A stretch of DNA of 15,193 nucleotides from an uncultured Collinsella sp. (GTDB lineage Bacteria; Actinomycetota; Coriobacteriia; Coriobacteriales; Coriobacteriaceae): NCBI GenBank assembly GCA_900544465.1, contig UQVT01000027.1, forward strand, positions 1-15,193, in the 5' to 3' direction. The notes beneath the pieces were generated by a model that ran no database searches, was not told the DNA's origin, and saw only the letters and a list, made by a program, of their open reading frames with translations. The first letter of the stretch is position 1; the number at the start of each line of letters is the position of its first letter. Shown in pieces: positions 7,901 through 14,319 of this stretch. Made by a program: the position numbers and the translations under genes.

Positions 7901-8207
7901 GTTTGTCTCAATCTGTAACAGTTACGCGGCAAAACTGGGTCTTACTGTTACAGATCAAGATATTCCTCTCGACCCATCCTCAACAATCTCGATCTGTAAC
8001 AGCTAGGCCCACTTTTGACCCCTACCTGTTACAGATCGAGACAAACCAAACCCGCCTGCTAGAAAATCTCAATCTGTAACGGTTACTCGGCAAAAACCGT
8101 CCCTCGTGTTACAGATTTAGACAAACACGACCAAGCCCACCGGTATATCTCGATCTGTAACACCTAGCCGCCCAAATCGGGTCTAGATGTTACAGATCGA
8201 GATTTTG
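7901..8207. repeat. Array of eight alternating inverted ATCTGTAACA motifs (four hairpin units)
   Basis: The 10-base core ATCTGTAACA (or its complement TGTTACAGAT) starts at 7911, 7946, 7992, 8027, 8072, 8107, 8153 and 8188, with orientation alternating each time. One copy (8072) ends in G. Distances between starts are 35, 46, 35, 45, 35, 46 and 35 bases. Each forward/reverse pair encloses exactly 25 bases, giving four inverted-repeat units with a period of 80-81 bases. The arms extend outward to about 20 bases (consensus GTTTGTCTCRATCTGTAACA). The 25-base interiors are related to each other (CGGCAAAA...GGGTCT; unit 2 reads best in reverse complement). No coding frame with a start signal lies here. 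The function is unknown: multi-site operator, RNA hairpins, or tandem copies of a REP-like element. Confidence 0.9.
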
Positions 8208-8252
8208 TTTGAGAGGCCGAGAATTGGATCGAAAACACGGTCCCGAAATAAC

Positions 8253-8282
8253 AAAAAAGCTCGCCGGCTAGGCCGACGAGCT
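8253..8282 (-). terminator. Rho-independent terminator of the tRNA gene
   Basis: On the minus strand AGCTCGTCGGC, loop CTA, GCCGGCGAGCT is followed by a run of T (complement of 8253-8258, the stem base included). It starts 9 bases after the tRNA 3' end and separates the tRNA from the repeat array. Confidence 0.88.
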
Positions 8283-8291
8283 GCATGTTCT

Positions 8292-8368
8292 TGGTCGCGG
8301 GGGCAGGATTTGAACCTACGACCTCCGGGTTATGAGCCCGGCGAGCTACCAGACTGCTCCACCCCGCA
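8292..8368 (-). tRNA. Initiator tRNA-Met (anticodon CAU)
   Basis: A 77-base cloverleaf on the minus strand with the 3' CCA encoded. The anticodon loop is CTCATAA. The anticodon stem CCGGG/CCCGG carries the three consecutive G-C pairs that mark bacterial initiator tRNAs, and the D-arm (GAGC...GCTC) and T-arm (GTAGG TTCAAAT CCTGC) match the initiator pattern. The acceptor stem TGCGGGG/CCCCGCG has U1 facing G72, where most bacteria have a C1/A72 mismatch; a weak first pair still fits initiator function. It is transcribed alone, with a clear promoter and terminator. Confidence 0.95.
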
Positions 8369-8399
8369 ATGTCTGGGCGCCTCATGTGCGCAAGAAAGA

Positions 8400-8428
8400 A
8401 TATTACGCGGGAGTTCGGTAAACGGCAA
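8400..8428 (-). promoter_or_regulatory. Promoter of the initiator tRNA gene
   Basis: On the minus strand TTGCCG (8423-8428) and TAATAT (8400-8405) are separated by exactly 17 bases. The -10 box lies 31 bases before the tRNA 5' end. This is the best sigma-70-type match in the window. Confidence 0.7.
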
Positions 8429-8520
8429 GGAAAATCTCGTAGAGCATAATTCCTTCATATTTAAACCCCTCAGCCCCTATCACCGTAAACGAATCGCAGC
8501 CGAGCGCCGTCGACGGCACG

Positions 8521-8528
8521 TATACAAT
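8521..8528 (+). promoter_or_regulatory. Probable -10 element of coaX
   Basis: TATACAAT lies 36 bases before the coaX start codon and resembles a -10 box. No good -35 hexamer is visible at standard spacing. A similar GATACAAT precedes folP on the other strand. Confidence 0.4.
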
Positions 8529-8564
8529 GGTGCGCGTCCTTTTATGCCGACACCGGGAGTAGAC

Positions 8565-9338
8565 ATGCTGCTCGCTATCGATATGGGAAACACGCAGACG
8601 GCCATGGGCCTGTTTGACGGAGACGAGCTGGTGCAGTCGTGGCGCATGCCCACCGACCGCTCCTATACCGCCGACGAGATCCATGTGCGCCTGATGGGTT
8701 TCTTTAAGATGTACGGCCTTTCGCTCGATGCGGTCGACGCGATCGCCTTTGCGGGCGTGGTGCCGCAGCTCTCGCGCGAGTGGCACACTGTGGCCGACCG
8801 CATTGCCGCGGACGCCATCGTTATCGGGCCGCAGACGGCCGCGGTGACCAAGCTGCGCGCGGCGCGCCCCCAGGCCGTAGGCGCCGATCGCGTCGCTAAC
8901 GCCGTTGCGGCCGAGACCTTCTACGGCGCGCCGGCAATCGTGGTGGACTTTGGCACCGCGACCAATATCGACGTCATCGATGAGGACGGTTATTACATTG
9001 GTGGAGCTATTGCGCCGGGCATCCGCATTTCGATGGACGCGCTCGCCGCCCGAGCCGCCAAGCTCGCCAGCGTTCCGCTCGAGGCGCCCGAGCACGCCAT
9101 CGGCCGCGATACCGAGGAGTGCATCAAGGTGGGCGCCGTAACGGGCGCCGCCGCCATGGCCGAGGGCCTGGTCGCGCGCATGAAGCGCGAGCTGGGCCGC
9201 GAGGATGCCACCGTTATCGCCACGGGCGGTCTCGCCAGCATCGTCGCCGATTCGACCGATGCCTTCGACGTGGTCGACGGACAGCTCACCATCAAGGGTA
9301 TCTGCGAAATCTACCGCCGTATGCAGGAGCTGGGATAG
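8565..9338 (+). CDS. coaX: Type III pantothenate kinase
   Basis: This enzyme phosphorylates pantothenate with ATP, the first step of coenzyme A synthesis, in the cytoplasm. The 257-residue length is normal for CoaX. Family motifs are intact: the phosphate-binding DMGNTQTA (6-13), VVPQL (65-69), GADRVANAVAA (106-116) with catalytic-site residues, VVDFGTATNIDVID (126-139) containing D128, GGAIAPGI (146-153) and the late ATGGLA (219-224). The fold is the ASKHA (actin-like) type, and this class is known to be insensitive to CoA feedback. The start is the ATG at 8565-8567 with GGGAG 5 bases upstream. The same frame stays open further upstream but runs through the tRNA gene, so earlier starts are excluded. 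It is a single-gene transcript on the plus strand, convergent with the ATPase gene that follows. Confidence 0.95.
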   Translation: MLLAIDMGNTQTAMGLFDGDELVQSWRMPTDRSYTADEIHVRLMGFFKMYGLSLDAVDAIAFAGVVPQLSREWHTVADRIAADAIVIGPQTAAVTKLRAARPQAVGADRVANAVAAETFYGAPAIVVDFGTATNIDVIDEDGYYIGGAIAPGIRISMDALAARAAKLASVPLEAPEHAIGRDTEECIKVGAVTGAAAMAEGLVARMKRELGREDATVIATGGLASIVADSTDAFDVVDGQLTIKGICEIYRRMQELG

Positions 9339-9393
9339 AGCAGGGGCTTAAGTCGAGCACGAACGCGAGCGGCGAACTAGGCAACGCATCGGT

Positions 9394-9436
9394 CCTATTC
9401 CTCAAAATCGAAAATTTATCAGTTTTGAGGAATAGG
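9394..9436. repeat. 41-base-class palindrome, copy 1
   Basis: CCTATTCCTCAAAA and TTTTGAGGAATAGG form a perfect 14-base inverted repeat around a 15-base, AT-rich centre that is itself nearly palindromic (CGAAAATTTATCAG). It lies between the convergent coaX and ATPase genes, 7 bases from the ATPase stop. It could act as a bidirectional terminator here, but no T-run follows on either strand. Confidence 0.9.
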
Positions 9437-9443
9437 CTTTCTG

Positions 9444-10640
9444 CTACGCCTCGCCGCATAGCCACCTCGCCAGGTCCACGATCTGCACCCCATTGCGGTC
9501 CGTGGCCTCGTGATGCGTTCGGGCGAGAATCATCTTGGGGTACGCGTCGCCAATGCTCAGCAGTGGCGAAATCTCGCGTTCAAATGTCTTATCCGAGCTG
9601 ATGTCGTCGCTCACCTGAATGTAGAGCTTCTCGCTTCGCTTGATTGCTATAAAGTCAATTTCCTTTTTATAGAGCACACCGACGTATACCTCGTATCCGC
9701 GGCGCAGCAGCTCGATGGCCACCATGTTCTCGTATACGCGTCCCCAATCCATATCACGTGTACCGAGCAGCGCGTATTTGAACGCGTGGTCTGCCAGGTA
9801 ATATTTCTCGCCGCTCTTAAGGTATTTTTTGCCGCGAATGTCGTACCGACGAACTTTATAGAAGGCAAACGCATCGCACAGGTACCCCATGTACGTGCCG
9901 ACCGTCTTGTTCGTAATCTTTAGCCCATCCGCATTTAATGCATCAGTAATGTTGCGTGCCGACGTAATGTTGGAAACGTTGTCCATCATGTAATCGGCAA
10001 TGCGCAGCAGCGCCGATTCGTTTCTCACGTTATGCCGCTGCACGATATCCCTCACGATGAGCGTTTTAAAGACATTGGAGAGATATTGATAGCGCTGCTC
10101 CTGCAGTGGATAAGGGTAAGAGCCGGACATACCGCCGGTTCTCGCGTACTCATCGAAGTCGCGGTCGACATCGCCCTCGTCGCCATAGAGACGATACTCC
10201 TCAAACGAGAATGGGAAAACCTCGATCTCGAACGTACGCCCCGTAAAGAGCGTCGACAGATCGCTCGACAGCAAAAAGGCGTTCGATCCGGTAATGAAAA
10301 TGTCGTACTGCTCGGATGCATGGAGGCTGTTGATCGCGCGTTCAAAGCCGTCGCACATCTGAACCTCATCGATAAGCAGGAAGTTTTGCTTGTCGGACGC
10401 TCGATGCTCTTTTACATAGGCGAGCAGGGCATGATATTCGAGCAGGTCCTCGAACTCGTCGAGGTTGTAATTGATATGGATGACATTCGAATTGGACAGA
10501 TTTGCCTCCACGTAATCGCGGAGGGCCTCGAGCAATTTTGACTTACCGCCACGGCGAATGCCCGTTATGACCTTGATGTCCGGCACGCCAATAAGGCTCG
10601 TCAACATGTCCATGTATGACGTTCTATTGATGAGTTTCAT
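9444..10640 (-). CDS. AAA+ ATPase with C-terminal DUF4143 nuclease-like domain
   Basis: A 398-residue protein of the large AAA_14/DUF4143 group, common in gut anaerobes and archaea but without an established role. Walker A is GIRRGGKS (27-34), Walker B is FLLIDEVQ (87-94), and TGSNA (117-121) is a sensor-like motif. The middle part (about 200-260) is a winged-helix-like region. The C-terminal part has the PD-(D/E)XK-like arrangement E304, EIDF (D329) and YIQVS (Q342), as in DUF4143. No membrane segment or signal peptide is visible. Start: ATG at 10638-10640 with GGGAGG 5 bases upstream. The gene is visibly less GC-rich than its neighbours and is bracketed by copies of one palindrome, both signs of acquisition. 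No partner toxin, antitoxin or methylase gene adjoins it. Confidence 0.88.
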   Translation of the reverse strand: MKLINRTSYMDMLTSLIGVPDIKVITGIRRGGKSKLLEALRDYVEANLSNSNVIHINYNLDEFEDLLEYHALLAYVKEHRASDKQNFLLIDEVQMCDGFERAINSLHASEQYDIFITGSNAFLLSSDLSTLFTGRTFEIEVFPFSFEEYRLYGDEGDVDRDFDEYARTGGMSGSYPYPLQEQRYQYLSNVFKTLIVRDIVQRHNVRNESALLRIADYMMDNVSNITSARNITDALNADGLKITNKTVGTYMGYLCDAFAFYKVRRYDIRGKKYLKSGEKYYLADHAFKYALLGTRDMDWGRVYENMVAIELLRRGYEVYVGVLYKKEIDFIAIKRSEKLYIQVSDDISSDKTFEREISPLLSIGDAYPKMILARTHHEATDRNGVQIVDLARWLCGEA

Positions 10641-10666
10641 TGGCGCCTCCCTGCGGTCTTTTATCG

Positions 10667-10707
10667 CTATTCCTCAAAAACGAAAATTTTTCAGTTTCGA
10701 GGAATAG
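10667..10707. repeat. 41-base-class palindrome, copy 2
   Basis: CTATTCCTC and GAGGAATAG flank a centre AAAAACGAAAATTTTTCAG and TTTC. The inner bases differ slightly from copies 1 and 3 (one arm reads TTTCGAGG). It lies 27 bases upstream of the ATPase start codon. Confidence 0.88.
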
Positions 10708-10752
10708 GCTCTGCAACGAATATACCTCGCAAAAGCCCGAGCTGGCTTAATT

Positions 10753-10793
10753 CTATTCCTCAAAATCGAAAAATTTTCAGTTTTGAGGAATAG
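10753..10793. repeat. 41-base-class palindrome, copy 3
   Basis: CTATTCCTCAAAA and TTTTGAGGAATAG form a perfect 13-base inverted repeat around TCGAAAAATTTTCAG. The spacing from copy 2 is 86 bases. It sits between the ATPase cassette and the terminator of the biotin-ligase-like gene. Confidence 0.9.
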
Positions 10794-10820
10794 GTCCGAG
10801 GTGCTACCCCGCAGTCACGC

Positions 10821-10853
10821 AAAGCCCTCCCCGGCACAGGCCGAAGAGGGCTT
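10821..10853 (-). terminator. Terminator of the folate / biotin-ligase-like operon
   Basis: On the minus strand AAGCCCTCTTCGGC, loop CTGT and GCCGGGGAGGGCTT form a 14-base-pair stem (two G-U pairs). Only a short T-run follows (stem TT plus one T). It starts 38 bases after the stop at 10891. Confidence 0.72.
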
Positions 10854-10890
10854 CGTTGTCATCGTTGTCTTTGAGCGCGGGCGCCTCGCG

Positions 10891-11592
10891 TTACAGTCCG
10901 CGAATCCGTACGGCCTCAGGCGGAAACTCCTGCTCGCCGGCATCGGTCTTGATGATCGCGCGACCCCAGATGTCCAGGCCCGCAAACACACCGACCGCAA
11001 GCGGCAAGCCGTTGGGCGACACCGCCGCAACTTGGCGACCGAGCAGCGGCACCATATCGAAGTACTCGCCCAACACGGGGGCCAACGGCCCTGCGGCGCC
11101 TTGCGGCGTGTTGGCAACAACCGCCCAGGCGTCCACGCGGGCCAGCACGGCGGCGGCCAGCGCCTCGACCAGCGCTTCGTCAGCCACGTCCACACCAAGC
11201 TCGCTCAACGCCGAACGCTCAATATCCACCGTCACGGCACCGAACATGCCCGCGGCACCGGCACCGCCGTTCACGGCAACACGCGCGAGCGACGTCTCAA
11301 ACGCAGGCGCACCGCACACGATATCGCTCGGCCACCGGATACCCACCTTGCCGGCAAGGCCCAGGCCCGGCGTCGACACTGTGCCCACAAGCGCATCCAT
11401 CATGCCCATCGCGGCCACAAACGGCAGGCCGTGGAAGGCGTGCATATTCACATCCGGACGCACGACCAGCGAAAACGTCAGCGAAGCATCGCCCGCGCTC
11501 CACGCGCACCAGCCCGCGGACACGCCCTCGCGGCCCGCGTTACGCGCCGCGTCGAGCTCGGTGCCGGCGGCAACAGCATTCATCTCGATCAT
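10891..11592 (-). CDS. Biotin-protein-ligase-like protein lacking canonical catalytic residues
   Basis: A 233-residue protein that resembles the catalytic plus C-terminal domains of biotin-protein ligase (BirA without its HTH). The segment SLVVRPDVNMHAFHG (41-55) fits the BPL SLRWRP region. GIRWPSDIV (84-92) fits KWPND. LLGRQVAAV...GVFAGLDIWGRAII fits the SH3-like BPL_C domain. However, the biotin-binding GRGRRGR loop reads AGREGVSAGW (19-28), the Lys of KWPND is Arg, no lysine corresponds to catalytic BirA K183, and the usual N-terminal strand with the STN motif is missing. I therefore call it BPL-like and do not assign ligase activity. The ATG at 11590-11592 directly follows the folP-folK stop codon, so the two genes are almost certainly co-transcribed and coupled; GGGG lies 9 bases upstream. 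Confidence 0.65.
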   Translation of the reverse strand: MIEMNAVAAGTELDAARNAGREGVSAGWCAWSAGDASLTFSLVVRPDVNMHAFHGLPFVAAMGMMDALVGTVSTPGLGLAGKVGIRWPSDIVCGAPAFETSLARVAVNGGAGAAGMFGAVTVDIERSALSELGVDVADEALVEALAAAVLARVDAWAVVANTPQGAAGPLAPVLGEYFDMVPLLGRQVAAVSPNGLPLAVGVFAGLDIWGRAIIKTDAGEQEFPPEAVRIRGL

Positions 11593-13335
11593 CTACATAC
11601 GCCCCAATTCGCCAACGATATGGCCCACGCGGTCCTCGGGCTCCTTGACCTCGACACCGTTGTAGCGGAAGAACCGCGCCGGGTCGTGCATCAGGTCCTC
11701 GAGCGGCACCAGCACAAAGTCGCGCTCGCCAATGAGAGGATGCGGCAGGCGCAGCTTTTTGCCGCCGTGGGTCTCGCCATCCATCCACAGCAGGTCCAGG
11801 TCGATGGTGCGCGGACCGTTGGCCTTGGCCTTCTTGGAGCGGTCGCGCCCCAGCTCGGCCTCGATCTTCATGAGCTCATCGAGCAGCACCAGCGGCGCCA
11901 GCTCGGTCTTGATCTCGATGACGGCGTTGGCAAACGCGTCCTGGCGCGTCTCGTAGGCCGGCTCGCTCTCGTAAATCTTGGAGGAGTTGGACACGCAGGT
12001 GAGTGGAATCTCGGCGATCATCTCGCGTGCGGCGCGGATGTTGTCGCAGCGATGCCCCAGGTTGGAGCCCACGGCCACAAACGCGCGGCGCGGCTGCGGC
12101 TTGGCAACCGCCCAGTAACCGTTCAGGAACTGCGCAAAACCCGCGGCGTCGTGCACGCGCACGATGTTGGCACCGGCCTGGATGGCGCCCAGGCACACGC
12201 CAAACGTAGCGGCATCGCGCTCGGCGGCCTCGGTCACGCCCGAGACGGCGCCCACAAAGCGCTTGCGCGACACGGCGCACATGAGCGGGTAGCCCAGCGA
12301 CGCCATCTTGGCAGTCTCGCGCTGGATGACGATGTCCTCGTTAGCCGACTTACCAAAGCCCGGGCCAGGATCGATGCAGATGCGGTCGCGCGACACGCCG
12401 GCATGGATGAGCGTGCGGGCCTGGTCGGACAGAAAGCCCATGACGCGGCGCATGATGGGCGCCGAATCGGGCAGGGTAAAGCGGCGGAGCTGCGAGGTGG
12501 GCACATAGGCCTCCTCACGGCGGGCACTGCGGCGCATCATGGCGGCCAGGCGGTCATTGGACTCCGATGCGGCCTCGGTGGCTGCGGGCGCGGCCTCGGG
12601 CGCGGGCGCGACGGTCTCGGCGGCAGCAGCCTGCTCGGCGGCCGGCGTCTCCTGCTCGCTTGCAGGCTCGGACGTGGGCTCCGGTTCGCCAAACGGCAAC
12701 GAGGGCTGCACCACGCCGCCCGGAAGCTTGGCCTCCGGCTTAGGCTCGCCCAGCAACTTGCCGCGACGGCGGCGAGCCGGCTTCTCGGCCTCACGCGCGG
12801 CCTCGGCAGCCGCCTCGCGCGCCTTCTCGGCAACAAACGCCGCTGCCGAGGTATCGAGCTGCACCGTTGCGTGCGTGCGGACGGGCGCGGCGACCTCGCC
12901 GGCATGCATCACGATGACGCCGCAAGTGCTCGTCTTAACGAACTCGACCATCTTGGGATCGGTGAAGCCGGTCACGTCGTTGACGATCGAGGCGCCGCAG
13001 CGCACGGCCGCCTTGGCAACCGCCACATGACGCGTGTCGATCGAGACGATGGCGCCCTCCTTGGCCAGCGCGCGCACCACGGGCAGCACGCGGCGAGCCT
13101 CCTCGTCGGGGTTGACCGGGGTAAAGCCGGGGCGCGTGGACTCGCCGCCCACGTCGATGATGTCGGCGCCGGCGTCGAGCATCGCCAGGCCGTACTCGAT
13201 GGCGGCATCCGGGTCGAAGTGCTCCCCGCCATCGCTAAACGAATCGGGCGTCACGTTGAGGACGCCCATGATGCGCGGACGGTCAAAGCTGAGCTCATAC
13301 TTTCCGCACCGCCATGTCTTGCTGTCGTTCGCCAT
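11593..13335 (-). CDS. folP-folK: Dihydropteroate synthase - HPPK fusion (FolP-FolK) with long internal insertion
   Basis: A 580-residue bifunctional folate enzyme. Residues 1 to about 412 are dihydropteroate synthase (joins pABA to hydroxymethyl-dihydropterin pyrophosphate): IMGVLNVTPDSFSDGG (22-37), DIIDVGGESTRPG (58-70), VSID (97-100), IVNDVTG (117-123), VIVMH (140-144), ICIDPGPGFGK (319-329). Residues about 417-555 are HPPK, which makes that pyrophosphate: FVAVGSNLG (419-427), ESEPAYETRQDAFANAV and the signature GPRTIDLDLL (507-516). Between residues about 148 and 292 of the synthase lies an Ala/Pro/Glu-rich, probably disordered insertion in place of a short loop. The ATG at 13333-13335 is chosen because AGGAGG is 6 bases upstream; the ATG two codons earlier directly abuts it. 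The gap to the sirtuin gene upstream is 95 bases. Confidence 0.92.
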   Translation of the reverse strand: MANDSKTWRCGKYELSFDRPRIMGVLNVTPDSFSDGGEHFDPDAAIEYGLAMLDAGADIIDVGGESTRPGFTPVNPDEEARRVLPVVRALAKEGAIVSIDTRHVAVAKAAVRCGASIVNDVTGFTDPKMVEFVKTSTCGVIVMHAGEVAAPVRTHATVQLDTSAAAFVAEKAREAAAEAAREAEKPARRRRGKLLGEPKPEAKLPGGVVQPSLPFGEPEPTSEPASEQETPAAEQAAAAETVAPAPEAAPAATEAASESNDRLAAMMRRSARREEAYVPTSQLRRFTLPDSAPIMRRVMGFLSDQARTLIHAGVSRDRICIDPGPGFGKSANEDIVIQRETAKMASLGYPLMCAVSRKRFVGAVSGVTEAAERDAATFGVCLGAIQAGANIVRVHDAAGFAQFLNGYWAVAKPQPRRAFVAVGSNLGHRCDNIRAAREMIAEIPLTCVSNSSKIYESEPAYETRQDAFANAVIEIKTELAPLVLLDELMKIEAELGRDRSKKAKANGPRTIDLDLLWMDGETHGGKKLRLPHPLIGERDFVLVPLEDLMHDPARFFRYNGVEVKEPEDRVGHIVGELGRM

Positions 13336-13430
13336 GAACATCCTCCTAAAATGCCCACGCCGCCGAGCTTGGGGAGCTGGCGGCGGGGTCGCTTTGCACT
13401 CAGTCTTTCTATTGTATCCGCGCGCGCGGG
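13336..13430 (-). promoter_or_regulatory. Leader of folP-folK with -10-like element and hairpin
   Basis: On the minus strand GATACAAT (TACAAT at 13411-13416) resembles the -10 region in front of coaX; no good -35 is seen. Downstream of it, GCCGCC and GGCGGC (13359-13384) can form a hairpin between the putative transcription start and the AGGAGG. This may allow folP-folK to be transcribed apart from the sirtuin gene. Confidence 0.35.
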
Positions 13431-14183
13431 CTAGAACGCAAACGCGGCCGCGATGTCGCAAGAAATCAGCAGGTCGGCATTTGCATCCTGATCGGTGGGA
13501 GCAAGATTGCAAATGACCAGCGTATCGCCGGTAAAGTAACGCGTAAGGCCCGCCGCCGGATACACCACGAGCGAGGTCCCGCCCACAATGAGGGCATCGG
13601 CCGCGGCGATGGCGGCAACGGCGCCGGTCAGCACATGCTCATCGAGCGGCTCCTCGTAGAGCACCACATCGGGCTTAATGCGCCCGCCGCACGCGGGGCA
13701 CACGGGCACGCCCGCGGCGTCCTCGTGCTCGCGCGAGCAAATCCACTCGGCGCTATAGACCGCGCCGCACGACTGGCAAATGTTGCGATGGACCGATCCG
13801 TGCAGCTCGAACACGCGCTGTGAGCCGGCCATCTGATGCAGGCCGTCAATGTTTTGCGTCACCACGGCATTTAGCTTGCCGGCGCGCTCCAGCTCGGCCA
13901 GCTTGGTGTGACAGCGGTTGGGCTTGGCGCCAAGCGCGATCATCTTGGTGCGGTAGAAGTCGAAGAACTCGGCCGGGTGCACCTCGTAAAAGCCATGCGA
14001 GAGCATGGTCTCGGGCGGGTAGGCAAACTGTTGGTGATATAGGCCGTCCACGCTGCGGAAATCGGGGATGCCACTCGCCGTGGAAACGCCCGCGCCGCCA
14101 AAGAAGAACACGCGCTTATGGGTGCCGAACAGCTCCGCCAGCGCGGCGGAGGCCTGTTTGGAGTCCGTTATCGCCTGCGTCAT
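13431..14183 (-). CDS. NAD-dependent protein deacylase, sirtuin (Sir2/CobB family)
   Basis: A 250-residue cytoplasmic sirtuin that removes acyl groups from lysines using NAD+, giving nicotinamide and O-acyl-ADP-ribose. All signature elements are present: GGAGVSTASGIPDFRS (29-44), TQNIDGLH (109-116), catalytic H128 in ELHGS, the structural zinc cysteines C136/C139 (CQSC) and C162/C165 (CPAC), and GGTSLVVYPA (201-210). The canonical Thr in TGAG is Gly here, giving FFGGAG. The lack of the Tyr/Arg pair of CobB-type desuccinylases and the overall motif set suggest a bacterial class U deacetylase. Start: the ATG at 14181-14183 has GGAGG 6 bases upstream. An ATG 17 codons earlier in the same frame lacks such a site. 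It is divergent from xth and stands upstream of folP-folK. Confidence 0.93.
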   Translation of the reverse strand: MTQAITDSKQASAALAELFGTHKRVFFFGGAGVSTASGIPDFRSVDGLYHQQFAYPPETMLSHGFYEVHPAEFFDFYRTKMIALGAKPNRCHTKLAELERAGKLNAVVTQNIDGLHQMAGSQRVFELHGSVHRNICQSCGAVYSAEWICSREHEDAAGVPVCPACGGRIKPDVVLYEEPLDEHVLTGAVAAIAAADALIVGGTSLVVYPAAGLTRYFTGDTLVICNLAPTDQDANADLLISCDIAAAFAF

Positions 14184-14319
14184 ATGAGTCCTCCGTCCTT
14201 GTTGGTCGGGCAGCGTCGGGCGATGTCCCAGCATGCGGCCTTTGGGTCAGCACGCGCGGTGCCCACCACCGCCCCTGTTGCGCTAATCTTAAGCCTGCCA
14301 ACCCCGTCGAAAGGACACC

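Noticed and set aside
5751..8006. A 751-codon plus-strand frame opposite the flavoenzyme gene
   Set aside because: It is a codon-bias shadow of a gene with intact OYE, cluster and Rossmann motifs, and it runs on into the repeat array.
7901..8207. A CRISPR array
   Set aside because: The repeats alternate in orientation, the cores are only 10-20 bases, the interiors are related to each other rather than unique, and no cas gene is in the window.
8292..8368. The tRNA as an integration site of a mobile element
   Set aside because: No second copy of the tRNA 3' end and no integrase gene are seen in the window; the neighbouring array has no similarity to the tRNA.
8187..8564. An N-terminal extension of CoaX in the same frame
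   Set aside because: It would read through the tRNA terminator and the tRNA gene on the opposite strand. The GGGAG and the family start support the ATG at 8565.
10783..13434. An 883-codon open frame on the plus strand opposite folP-folK and the BPL-like gene
   Set aside because: It is antisense to genes with clear family motifs; its product is Arg/His/Gly/Ala-rich without any domain. Long antisense frames are expected in high-GC coding sequence with this codon usage.
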